Origin: Psococerastis gibbosa
Taxonomy: Eukaryota; Arthropoda; Insecta; Psocodea; Psocidae
Assembly (NCBI GenBank): GCA_963971405.1
Contig: OZ020491.1
Span: 28,819,019 to 28,883,018, forward strand
DNA length: 64,000 bases
Direction: 5' to 3'
Every line of letters starts with the position of its first letter. Positions within the stretch are counted from its first letter, which is position 1. The notes beneath the pieces are model-generated. The model was not told where the DNA came from, searched no databases, and saw only the letters and a list, made by a program, of their open reading frames with translations. A program made the position numbers and the translations under genes. Positions 21,811 through 31,700 of the stretch are shown piece after piece.

Positions 21811-23056
21811 TAATAAACAGACTTCTTTCCCGAGTCATTGTTATGTATGTAGTATGGCGGCACCCGCACAGTCCACTGCATAATGGTGCCTCCAGTATTG
21901 CTCACAACAACAACAAAAAAAAAACATCCAAAGCGTCATGGGACCGGGCCATAGTGACACACACAATGACTTTGACTGGTGAAGTCCTTTAGAACTGTAT
22001 TACGATACCAAAGCTCACGCGTAACCTACATACAAAACATGTTACATCATCGAGGCCTAGCAACACGGGAACGTGACACCCTATAGCGCTTCAAATTCAT
22101 TTTTTTGTTGACATTTGGGGTAGAACACGTAATTATATTAAGTTTAGTAAGTATTTTTCGTCCTTTATCCTCTTTCCACGCCTGAAAAACTAGAGATAAA
22201 AAATGTTCCTTTCGAATCCACGCATTCCACGTCCTTTTTGGAGTAGGCGGTGAGTCTTTGGACCCATCAGAATTGATTTTTTTTTTTTTTAATAAGTTCA
22301 AGGGTGCTTTGTCACGACTATTTTAAGGGTATGTATGGTATGCAAATGTTATGTTAGTTTTTTTTCCTTTTTTCAGCTAAATTTGCAATTTTACATAAAA
22401 TTGTACTACGCTCATTATCTTACATGGAACATTGGAACACCTTCGACTTGTATCAAGTTCAATAAATTTGGCCGACCCGTGATAGTGACGGCCACACAAT
22501 GTGCATCAACATGTAAAGGAACATTTCTTCTACTTTCTATTAATCAATTGTTTTTTTCCCTACAGTCTAATGTTCCTCTACATTTTGATGTATAATACGT
22601 GGCCGTCACTAGTTAGTACCAACTAGCCAATTTTGGAACTCCTTCGACTTGACATTCACAGTGTCCGACTTGTGGATAATATAATTTAACTTGATTTGAC
22701 ATCCTGAGTTTAAGCTACCTCCACTAAATTACCAAAATTTGGTCATGTATCGTTTATTAAGCTTAAGAGAAAGCCATTTCTGAATGATTTGAAGGTCAGG
22801 GAAGCGTATAGAGCAACATTTCTTCTAATTTCTACATTGAACGAGAGTATCCTTTGTCCAGTCAACAGCTGACTGACGACATACGACTTGTCGACTTGAC
22901 ATGAACGATTTGAAGCGGAAAGCAACAGTGGCTTTTAGCTTGTCGGTACAACTTTAGCTAAACACTTTTCCGTTTACAATGTTTCATCAGGAGAGAGTAA
23001 CATGAGTAATGTGTTGTCATAACAAAATAAGGTTATATTATTAATAAATTACTTAC
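21811..23056. other. Start of the NLK first intron and AT-rich DNA
   Basis: No further NLK exon is seen downstream of the donor. A minus-strand open frame at 22,047-22,301 has an AG-preceded internal segment but no recognisable protein. Bases 22,430-22,950 hold diverged internal similarities around ACATTTCTTCTA and TTCGACTTG. Confidence 0.4.
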
Positions 23057-23235
23057 CATACTACACCAAAGGCTCCATATCCGATAGGTCGATCCGGTTG
23101 GACATCTTGTGCTTGATGACTGTGTTGCGGGTGATAGTAGGGTTGGGCAGCAGCTAAAATTGCCCCCTGATGGGGTTGGCCCTGGACTAAAGACATCGAC
23201 AGTCTAGAATGTCGAGTAGGACCTACTACCGCCAT
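23057..23235 (-). CDS. Nemo-like kinase (NLK), first coding exon
   Basis: The exon encodes a short N-terminus and then DVQPDRPIGYGAFGVVW, the start of the NLK kinase domain with its Gly-rich ATP loop (GYGAFG). It stops at a canonical donor (TG|GTAAGT) where other animal NLK genes also break before the next block. ATG at 23,235 is the first in frame; a stop lies upstream, and an earlier GTG at 23,253 is not a plausible eukaryotic start. The N-terminal extension is only ~40 residues (His/Gln-containing), shorter than in vertebrates. NLK is a proline-directed Ser/Thr kinase acting on TCF/LEF, Notch and other targets. The remaining exons are not in 1-23,056, so they lie beyond the left edge or are missing. 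Confidence 0.85.
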
Positions 23236-23259
23236 TAACACAAGCAAACACACTATAAC

Positions 23260-23700
23260 CTCTGCAAATTATATATAAATTAGGGCGACAACAACCCTTT
23301 TTGAACACTTTGATATCTAGTCAGTGACATTGAACATTTAGATAAAAAAGATCACTGAACTGAGGTCGATTGGAGGTTAAAAATACACACAGTCTAACAC
23401 ACAACTAGTTGCTACACACGAAATAGGGGGATAGGGCTGAAGAAAATTAAAATAAAATAAAAAACAGGAAACTTAAAATCAGCTAAAATGACAAAACATT
23501 GCCCCCGTCAAGCGAGCATTTGCGAGCAATCCCGCCCGAGCCAAAATGGCTACTGAAAGTATTGGCTGAAAGTTCAACGAATGACCACCAGCTGCAGCAG
23601 TTTCAACAAAGACTGCGCTTTGACCAATCAGTCACGTTCCCGCGGTTTTCTGAGAGATTCAAAAGTTTCGTGTTTTTCCCAACGATATAAGCAATCAGCT
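23260..23700 (-). promoter_or_regulatory. Possible NLK 5' UTR / promoter region
   Basis: Upstream of the NLK start there is a locally GC-richer stretch (about 23,490-23,660) with CpGs and a CCAAT-type box (GACCAATCAG on the plus strand). An alternative is an upstream intron ending at TTTGCAG (about 23,270). Position and composition are the only support. Confidence 0.3.
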
Positions 23701-24885
23701 GTACGGCATATTGTATTATTAACTAATTAATAGAAAATCAATGCATCCGAACTGTTTTTTTCTTCTTCTATGCTCTATGAGGTTTAATGGGTAACCTGGA
23801 GGGGGGAGGGTTGAAAAACATACAAGCAGTGTTATAAGATTCAAGATTCACTAGATGCTATAAGTAGTAAGTACTGAATGTTGATCTTGCAGTAAGATTT
23901 GTTTATACTTCCCTCAGTTTCCCAACCAATTCTATGACAAGACTATATTTTAGATATTTATTTAGACCGATTTACGTTCGACATGATAAATTCACTATTC
24001 TTCTATTAAATGTTCATAGGCTAGGTGTCTAGCCTACCGCATTAGACAATAATACCTAACTTATTATAGAAGTTGATTTTTGTAGTTCGTATCGACCCTA
24101 TAATTGATTTCTTTGAGTCGGGCTACATAGGAAGTTTTGCGTAGGTCGATTGCCAATGGAGGAAGAAAGGATATGATTGTGCAGCTGTTATATATTATGG
24201 TGCTGTTCCATGGCTGCGGCACTTCTCTTAAGTGCACACAGGTAACACCTGTACCCCAATTTATAAAAAAAAAAAAAAAAAATGGCTGCCGCAAATATGG
24301 AGGACTTTCCTATAGAAAAGCCAATGTGAACTATTGTATAACATAGGTTCTTCGCAAAGTGGCACCATAATATACTGTATATACGTCTACCACCTATATA
24401 TCTTTCTGCATTGTGGTTTTATCATTCTCATGATTATTCAGTTAAATCAGTTTCATGCCATTTTCAAGCTAGCTAGGGCTAGCTTCTGGGCGTCATCAAT
24501 TTCTGTCGTCTAAAAGGAAGGATTTTATGATTTTTTACAGCCATTTTATTTGTATTATTCTAACTTAATTAACTGTAATAAATTAATAGAAGGCCCCAAC
24601 ATCCTTTGGGGTCCCCAATCACCAATTATTTTAATATGCTGTTCACCTGTTGTAAATTATTATTGCACTGCATTTGGAATAAGTTAATATAAACGGGACC
24701 TGGTATATTTTCTTGTGGACAACCACCAACTATCTCTCCCAAAGACGCCAAATGGTTTGGATCAGAATTAGACTATAGTCTATTTCTGTTTCAATCAATT
24801 CGAGTATTTACCCTTTCCACAATATATACAATATTGCAGTATAAGAGGTAAAGGCACCATACATATACAAATAGAGAAATCGTCG
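23701..24885. other. Non-coding spacer
   Basis: No exon recognised; an A-run lies near 24,270. Confidence 0.3.
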
Positions 24886-24887
24886 GA

Positions 24888-24995
24888 GGCTAGGTGGTAG
24901 CGTAGTCGTACGGGTCTCTACACAACATGCGATCGGATAGGTACGTGTCGTAACTCTACAGGATACTAACTCACAGAGGCGACTGATGAAGTTTT
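24888..24995 (+). repeat. SINE-2 copy, diverged
   Basis: CACAACATGCGATCGGATAG then ACTCACAGAGGCGACTGATG, without the T-rich tail. Confidence 0.5.
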
Positions 24996-25069
24996 GTGAT
25001 CATAAGGCGTGTATTCCACTTGTCATCTTTTCCTTATATCTGTGCACTAAAAGATTATGAGATTCTGTT

Positions 25070-25205
25070 TTAAGGAGACTATTATGTAGATACTTACCTA
25101 ACTTATCTATTATAAATTAAGTCATAATATGGTAGCAGACATCAATAGACTTAATAAGTCTCTACTATGATATAACTTAATTTATAATAGATAAGTACCT
25201 ATCTA
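25070..25205. mobile_element. Foldback element, partner of 6,367-6,650
   Basis: GGAGACTATTATGTAGATAC and an inverted AACTTAATTTATAATAGATA arm surround ATGGTAGCAGACATCAATAG. Same centre as the 6.4-kb element but shorter arms. Confidence 0.65.
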
Positions 25206-25429
25206 TCATCTATTGGATCTGGAAATTTCTGCATTGGATCAACTCACATTCCCCTAATTAGTTTCGGGAGTGCCCCCCCTCCCATAATATTGAAGTATTA
25301 TGGTAATCATAGCACTGACATGAAATTAACTTTGGCTGAAGAGGTAACCTGCTCATTATAACAGAAATGAGAGGAAATAGAAAAACTGGACTTGGCGGGA
25401 TTCGAACCCTTAACCGGGGCCTTAACTAC

Positions 25430-25600
25430 CATCGTCCCATCATAACGGAGAAGACGTGTGGGACGACCACGAATGCGATGGCTGGACGACGTCGAGGTGG
25501 ATCTGGCGACCCTTGGCGTCGCTGACTGGCGAAGAAGTGCGCATGACCGCGCAGGCTGGGACGATGGGGTAGACTAGGCCAAGGCCCTTCACGGGCCGTA
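25430..25600 (+). pseudogene. Non-LTR retrotransposon ORF2 C-terminal tail fragment
   Basis: The frame reads RRRVGRPRMRWLDDVEVDL then ATLGVADWRRSAHDRAGW before a TAG. The GRPR.RW..D...DL..LG...W...A.DR..W pattern is the usual C-terminal tail of RTE/Jockey-type endonuclease-reverse transcriptase proteins. Only the last ~50 codons survive, typical of 5'-truncated LINE copies. Confidence 0.7.
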
Positions 25601-25794
25601 GCACCATGGAGTAAGTAAGTAGTAGTTATATCAATATCAACAATCTGCTTTTGCAAAGTGAAAGAAAAATTAATAAATTAGGTAGAATAATATCTTTAAT
25701 AAACAATTAGGCTATACAACTAAAACAATAATCTATGTTTTTATTTTCATAGCCCAAGGGTGTGTTGGAGGCCAGTTCGATAAGCTATCGATTA

Positions 25795-26187
25795 GGCGCG
25801 GTTTCCACCGAGCTCTAAGTGCAAAATACACATACGGTGACGTGGTAGCAGACATTCAAGACTTAGGCGGGGTTTCCGACGACCTCTCATTGCAGAATGC
25901 ACATGACATTGACGGAAATTTGAATTTTTCTTATTATAGAAATCTATTAAAATGTTTGTACTTAACATATCCCATGACGCCATTTTTTAATTTTAGTTTG
26001 TTTGTTTGTGATTTTACTCTATGATCATTGATCAATTTTAACTATGGCAGAGTAAAACAAAAATTTCCGTCAATGTCATTTGCATTCTGCAATGAGAGGT
26101 CGCTGGAAACCCCACGTTTATTAATGATATCTGCTACCACGTCACCGTATGTGTATTTTGCACTTAGAGGTCGGTGGAAACCGCGCC
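25795..26187. mobile_element. Foldback MITE (TTA/TAA family), composite form
   Basis: Preceded by TTA (25,792-25,794). Outer ends GGCGCGGTTTCCACCGA / TCGGTGGAAACCGCGCC; an inner GGCGGGGTTTCC..GGAAACCCCAC pair is nested at the centre, as in the 13.3-kb element. The core TGGTAGCAGACATTCAAGAC is present. Confidence 0.8.
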
Positions 26188-27100
26188 TTGGGTACAAGCC
26201 AATGACGTTAATTGCCATAAGTTTAGCATTGTCAGTTTTCGAGATCCATGTAGGAGAGAAGGGACATATTCGCTCCCGCCAAGGACAATGTTTGTATTTG
26301 AATTTCTGGTCCCAATTGCAAGCACTCTTCTTCGACTGATTGATACCAAAGAACTTATATAATACACTAGAAGAACCATTGGCGCTCGTGTCGCATGGTC
26401 ATTTGACTTCCGCCATTTTTGGGCTCACAGCAGGGGGTATTCTGTATTTTATTTAAAAACTAAGAGAAAATGCCTTTTTGTTGCCCTTACTATTGCCTAT
26501 AATCCTAATTTAATTTTGCAATATTAAATATAATATTATTATATTAATATTAAATATAATATTATATTTATTAATAATATTATAATATTAATATTAAATG
26601 CAATATTTATCATGATAGTGAAGTTAGACAGCCTAAATATTTAATAAAGACACTTTTTTTTAGTTTTAAAAATCTTGGGTTAGGTAGGCCTACCATAAGA
26701 AAACTATTGAGTTTCATTTGGCGTGAAAGTTTAGGGCCTAAATATGGCGTTTTTCTATTGGTCCCCTGCCTCCGCAAGCAAATCATATGGAGGTGTAGGG
26801 GCTCGATTGATACCTCATCTTTTGACCAATCTAAGCACGCCTTTCAGTCTCGTCAGTATCTGGAGCTATTTTGTAAGCATATCACCTCACTTCACATTTC
26901 TCATTGTCCAGAAACCCCCGACATGGTGCAATATATTGAAAAAAAAATTGTTATACATATAATTATCACGCTCATCGCTTATCGAGCGATCTTAGAAATT
27001 TTCATTTAAACAAAAAAATCATTTTATTTTATTAATATCAATTTTTTTTATAAGGTTTGATTTTATAACATAAATTACATTAATTTTTATGACATAGCCC
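26188..27100. other. Non-coding DNA with AT palindromes
   Basis: 26,515-26,605 is almost pure A/T with overlapping ATATTAATATT palindromes. No exon seen; overlapping plus-strand frames at 26,707-27,009 match nothing I recognise. Confidence 0.35.
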
Positions 27101-27246
27101 GATCATGGCGATTTTAATACCGGGGTTAATATAATAACCTGGTATTAAAAATGTAAACAATATAATTATACAATGGAAAGTGCAATTCAAAATTTGTTTT
27201 AACACAAGCAGGAGTAGTTAATACCAATCGCCATAATCGGCCCACT
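27101..27246. mobile_element. Foldback element, F5 family
   Basis: CGATCATGGCGATTTTAATA .. ACCAATCGCCATAATCGG arms with an AATACCGGGGTTAATATAAT block; about 145 bp. Confidence 0.65.
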
Positions 27247-27667
27247 GATAGGAGTCTTATTAGTTCCACGCTTGGATGAGTTCAAGGCGTGATCTGATTG
27301 GCGGAAGAAGTGGCACCAATTTCAAAAAAGTATCCTTGGCGGAAACAAATGATCAATCTCTCTTATAAATTGTTTGGATTCCACTAGTCGATAGGAACTG
27401 TTTTTTATATTATATGGTATACAGTATAATAATTATATTAAGCTTACTTAGGTTGAAGAGACAACCTCCTCATTATAACCGAAATTAGAGGATTTAAAAA
27501 ATGGGTTCGAATCTTCCCAAGTCCAGGTTTCTAGATCCCCTACTTTCGGCTATGAAATATTTTAGTTACTATTGGCTGTTAGAACTCACTATTCGACAGC
27601 CTAATGGGCGCTTTACCGGACTTATAAAAATGCAGCCTAAGTCAAGTAACGTAAAATCACATTTACC

Positions 27668-27873
27668 CATGGCCGTGCCCAGGGGGGTGGTCCAAGGGGT
27701 CCGGACCCCACCCCCCGAAATAATTTTTTTTTATGTAAACCTGTATTGTTTGAAGAAGTGGAATACCTTTATTTGAGTTTGAACAATGGATAGAATGGAT
27801 TTCATTAATAAATTACGTAAAACAGTTTTTTGGAACCCCCCCCCCCTGTAATCAAAACCTGGGCACGGCCTTG
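27668..27873. mobile_element. hAT-type MITE with C-runs
   Basis: Ends CATGGCCGTGCCCAGG / CCTGGGCACGGCCTTG are flanked by CATTTACC (27,660-27,667) and CATGTACC (27,874-27,881), an 8-bp duplication with one mismatch. A GGACCCCACCCCCCG block and a C-run at about 27,837 lie inside. Confidence 0.85.
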
Positions 27874-27959
27874 CATGTACCCTACCTGTTTCGGTTACAG
27901 AATTAGATAAAATAGCCTACTACATACAATCAACATTTAAACAATAGTTATCCTTGTTC

Positions 27960-28485
27960 AGACAGTTCAAATCCATGATAACTCGTAATTGGGGTATCTC
28001 AGCTTCTCTATCAGTGCTTTCTTTTTCGGATAGTTCGTAGCAGGTAGTGGAAATAGGGTTTAACGCATTTCCCTGGGTAAAAAACTCACTGCTTCACAAG
28101 GGCCATCATACATACATAAGATGCACAAAAGAATTTCCGAACCAACTGCTTATGACAATGCAAACCCAATATAATATAATGACGCATCTCAGCTTCTTTC
28201 TCTGTGGATCTACCAGCTCATTGGAGAAGCTACATTTACGGTAGAATATAACAAAACAACAAGTAAGTTCCCTGCGAGAATATTGCACTATTGAAGGCAT
28301 TTTTAAAATGTTCCGAACGACAATTATTTCAACCCAGTATTAATCATAATGACGCATCTCAGCTTCTCTCAGTCGATCTAGTAGCTCATTGAAAAAGCTA
28401 CATTTATACATCGAAATAACAAGTAAGTTCTCCGCAAGAATATTGCACTGTTGAAAGAATTTATAAAAAGTTCCGAACCACCTGC
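27960..28485 (-). repeat. Tandem echoes of the UBE3B last exon 3' end
   Basis: The words GCATCTCAGCTTCT / GTATCTCAGCTTCT with flanking sequence of the true UBE3B C-terminus (28,486-28,560) recur at about 27,994, 28,184 and 28,354, against 28,522 in the gene: spacings near 190, 170 and 168 bp. The copies include 3' UTR sequence (AAGTAAGTTC.CC and GAATATTGCACT.TTGAA). Substitutions and small indels destroy the reading frame. Confidence 0.85.
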
Positions 28486-28770
28486 TTACGACAATTCAAA
28501 CCCAGTATTACTCATAACAGCGTATCTCAGCTTCTCTTTCAGTGTGTTCTTTTTCTGGTAGTTGGGTAGCTTGAGGAGGTTGAAGCAGGTAGAGGACGTA
28601 GGTAGCCTGTTCTGTGGGTCTTTTTTCCTAATGGTGAAAAACCCCCTGATGACACTCCCCACAGTGTCCCCAGGGTCTTCATCGTCGCAGACTTCCACGC
28701 AGCGGATGGAGAAGGGAGGTTCAAGCTGGCCGAACCCGAGCAGCGGTGGTTTCGAGCAGCTGGTAACGAA
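28486..28770 (-). CDS. UBE3B exon 12 (HECT C-lobe, catalytic Cys)
   Basis: 94 residues plus TAA. The catalytic Cys codon TGC lies at 28,585-28,587. Acceptor ATCTTTCAG|TTCG; phase 0. The 3' end of this exon is repeated three times just downstream. Confidence 0.95.
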   Translation of the reverse strand, partial: FVTSCSKPPLLGFGQLEPPFSIRCVEVCDDEDPGDTVGSVIRGFFTIRKKDPQNRLPTSSTCFNLLKLPNYQKKNTLKEKLRYAVMSNTGFELS

Positions 28771-31700
28771 CTGAAAGATATGAAGAGACATTATTATTTT
28801 GAAGGGTTTTTATGGGCGTACGCCTCCTTTAGTGGCTCACTGAACATCGTCCTGTCATGGACGCCATTGACTTTTTCGGACAGCCACGTAGGAAGAGTAG
28901 CAAATTTGGGGGCTCCGCACTTCAAACGCTTGTATGACCGTAATAAAAAAATATAAATTTATTATATTGAAAGTGACATCTCTAAATTTGCTCATAGCAT
29001 AGGCTATTAAATCCAGAAAATTTTATTTGAAACAGTTGGGTTTTATTTAATACCCTCAACTTGAGAACCTAGGCGACAGCAAGCCAAGGGCCCCATGAGA
29101 GACTTTGCCCCGCGCTAATTATTGGTACTGTTTCGGTATGAATATTTGTTATAATGCTAAACAATTGGACAAGCTGAGACATGCTTACCATTATGCATTA
29201 TAACAGGCGTGAGTCCAACAAGTTCGAGAACTAGTGAGTTCTAACATGGACGAGTCAATGGGACCCAATTATTATTGCTTTCCTATTTATAGGTTAGTAT
29301 AAGGAAGTTTCGCGGTGGTCGAAATGTTCGATTTAGAGATTTCAGTGAATTTACACGATTTGTGGTACCAGGAACTAAAAAAAGTGTTTTTTTTCGAAAT
29401 GACTGTCTTTTCGTCAATTTGTGGGCAAACTACTCTGTGGATTCTGACGACGGGCCATGATACCTCACTGCACACCTCAACCGCATTGGAGTCCGCGATT
29501 CCTGCGCTATATTGACACACCCGGATGGACGCAGAACACCTCGCATAGTGCCCGGTGTTCGACCAAACAGAAGACAAGTTCCAAAAAATTGCCCGTCGCT
29601 ACTGGTCAGAGCGTCACCAAATGGCCGACATGCCAAGGATGAAATGAAATGAAATGAAAAACGGCTTTATATTAGGCTAGTAAGTAAGTAAGTATTTTGA
29701 TGAAATAAGGCAGTGCTAAATGACTTACCTTGAGGAAAAGTCTCTTCTCTTCCTCGCTAAAATCTTTCTCCAAAATTTCCCACAGCCAAACGACGACGCG
29801 GTGTGAGTCGTGAAACCCGCCATAGTACTGGGTATGTTTCCGCAGCGACTTCATGTCGATGGGCACGTTATCACCAGAGATGAGTCGCTGTAGTTCTGGA
29901 GCTGAGAAAAGGGTCAGCCACTCGGGATTTATGATGGACCGGAAACCGCGTATAAACGCCGTCGTCTGCTCTTTGATTTGCGTATGCATCCGGAAATGAG
30001 CCATTAGATGCACATATTGAATTCTAAAAAAAGAAATAATTATTTTTAAAAAACAATAAAAATAGCCAGTGACACAAAGGAGGAAGTGACTAACCCTGTA
30101 TTGCAATTTTATAAAAGAGACTCTCTCCGGTCTTATAATGGTGACGACAAGGGATCTCCCCCCCCCCCCCCCTATATATATTTTAACCTTCTTTTTCCCC
30201 TCTTCTTCTCTATTTAATTTTATACATCTATCTATAATTAATACAATATTTTTGTTTTTAAGGTTAGCATGAAAAGAAGACTTTATAGTCTTATTGTTCG
30301 GCTTTTCTTTTCTTTTTTTCTCGATAATGTCGTTTTCAATTTAATTTAATTCAATTCAATTCAAAAGAACCGGTGCGAGTAAACCCGTACATGCTTTCCT
30401 ATTTATCTCTTATTGTGAATATGAGTGGCACAACTATCCATGGCAAATAATAGTACGAGGTGTAAATTTAGCCTGTAACAATTTTCCCTACCCCAAAGCA
30501 TTGCATTTTTCTATGGAACAATTGCATAGAATAGAATGGGCAGACAAATGTATTGCTAACATTATTGATGTATGGTCAAATCTGGGTTTATGGCTACTCC
30601 TTAAAAATGAACATACATACAAATTTGTGTATTAATAAAACATGTAATAATAAATAGAGTAAAACCCAAATAATCATTAAGAAGTTAACTCTGTCAATGA
30701 AACCCACTAGTGTTAGTATAAAAATCAATTTCGGCCCGGGCCGGTCAGGTGTAGGGAGATTCCATGCAAGCGAAAAAGTGAAAAACCCCGCCTTTCCTCT
30801 ATGATGCGCTATGTATGTACAGTAGACAAAAATAAAATAAATACTTGGTTACAAACGTGGCCAACTCCATTTTTTAACAAAATAGGGTTTTGATCTGATC
30901 TTGCAGAAAATTTTAATGTCCACCTGCACGTTGTAAAATAAAGTGACAAAACCAGCCAGATTGCGCACAGAAGCGCTGAGAAGTCTAGGCTTACCTATAA
31001 ACTTAATGCAATTTTCAACAGAAAATCCACTCTCCTGAAAAATTCTACAAATTGGAGTTGGCCATGTTTGTAAACAGCCTCCTCACTTCATTCTTTTCCC
31101 GACCATCTTGATTATTGTAATACTAACCATTCCTTGCCTCACCTGGATTAGCCCATAGAAGACTTTCTAGTCTTATGGTTCGCCCAGGTAAAAATAAAGT
31201 AGTTATTTATTTATTTATAACATCAACACACACTCATCTGTTCCAAATTTCGAACTAGAATGACGACTATGAACTTTTTACTAATACAATTAATTTCACT
31301 TTGACTGGAAGCCATCTTAAAATGGTTGATTTGTCATAATAAGTTGTCATTACCATTATCGTAGATAATAATACAGGCTTTCAGTCAGATTTTAATTCAT
31401 TCCTCTGCGGCTAATATTAACTGAGATATGAATTATATAAGGTTTCAATTGGCCACCATCTTGTAACTAAATAGTGTATCTAGCTGGTTAACGAACTCGA
31501 TCAAGACATTAGTATGATCAATTTTTGTGCCAAGTTCCATCAAAATCGGATAATAATTACGAAAGTTAGAGTGTTTCCTAAAATCAATATACATACATAC
31601 ATAAATTATGTATGTACATACAGTATATATGTAACATTTTGAACGGAGGGTGGTTTTAGGCTCAGGGGGTCATGAAATGAAAAGTTGTGAAGAAATTTTC

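Noticed and set aside
22047..22301. 84-codon minus-strand frame as an NLK or other exon
   Set aside because: No match to NLK, Lys-rich from A-runs, and its start lies in a T/A homopolymer.
23235..23253. NLK start at 23,253
   Set aside because: That codon is GTG; ATG at 23,235 is the first plausible start and a stop precedes it in frame.
29430..29642. Overlapping 61-68-codon frames as a gene or LINE tail
   Set aside because: No motif on either strand; only a GAAAT/GTAA tail suggests a retroelement end, which is not enough.
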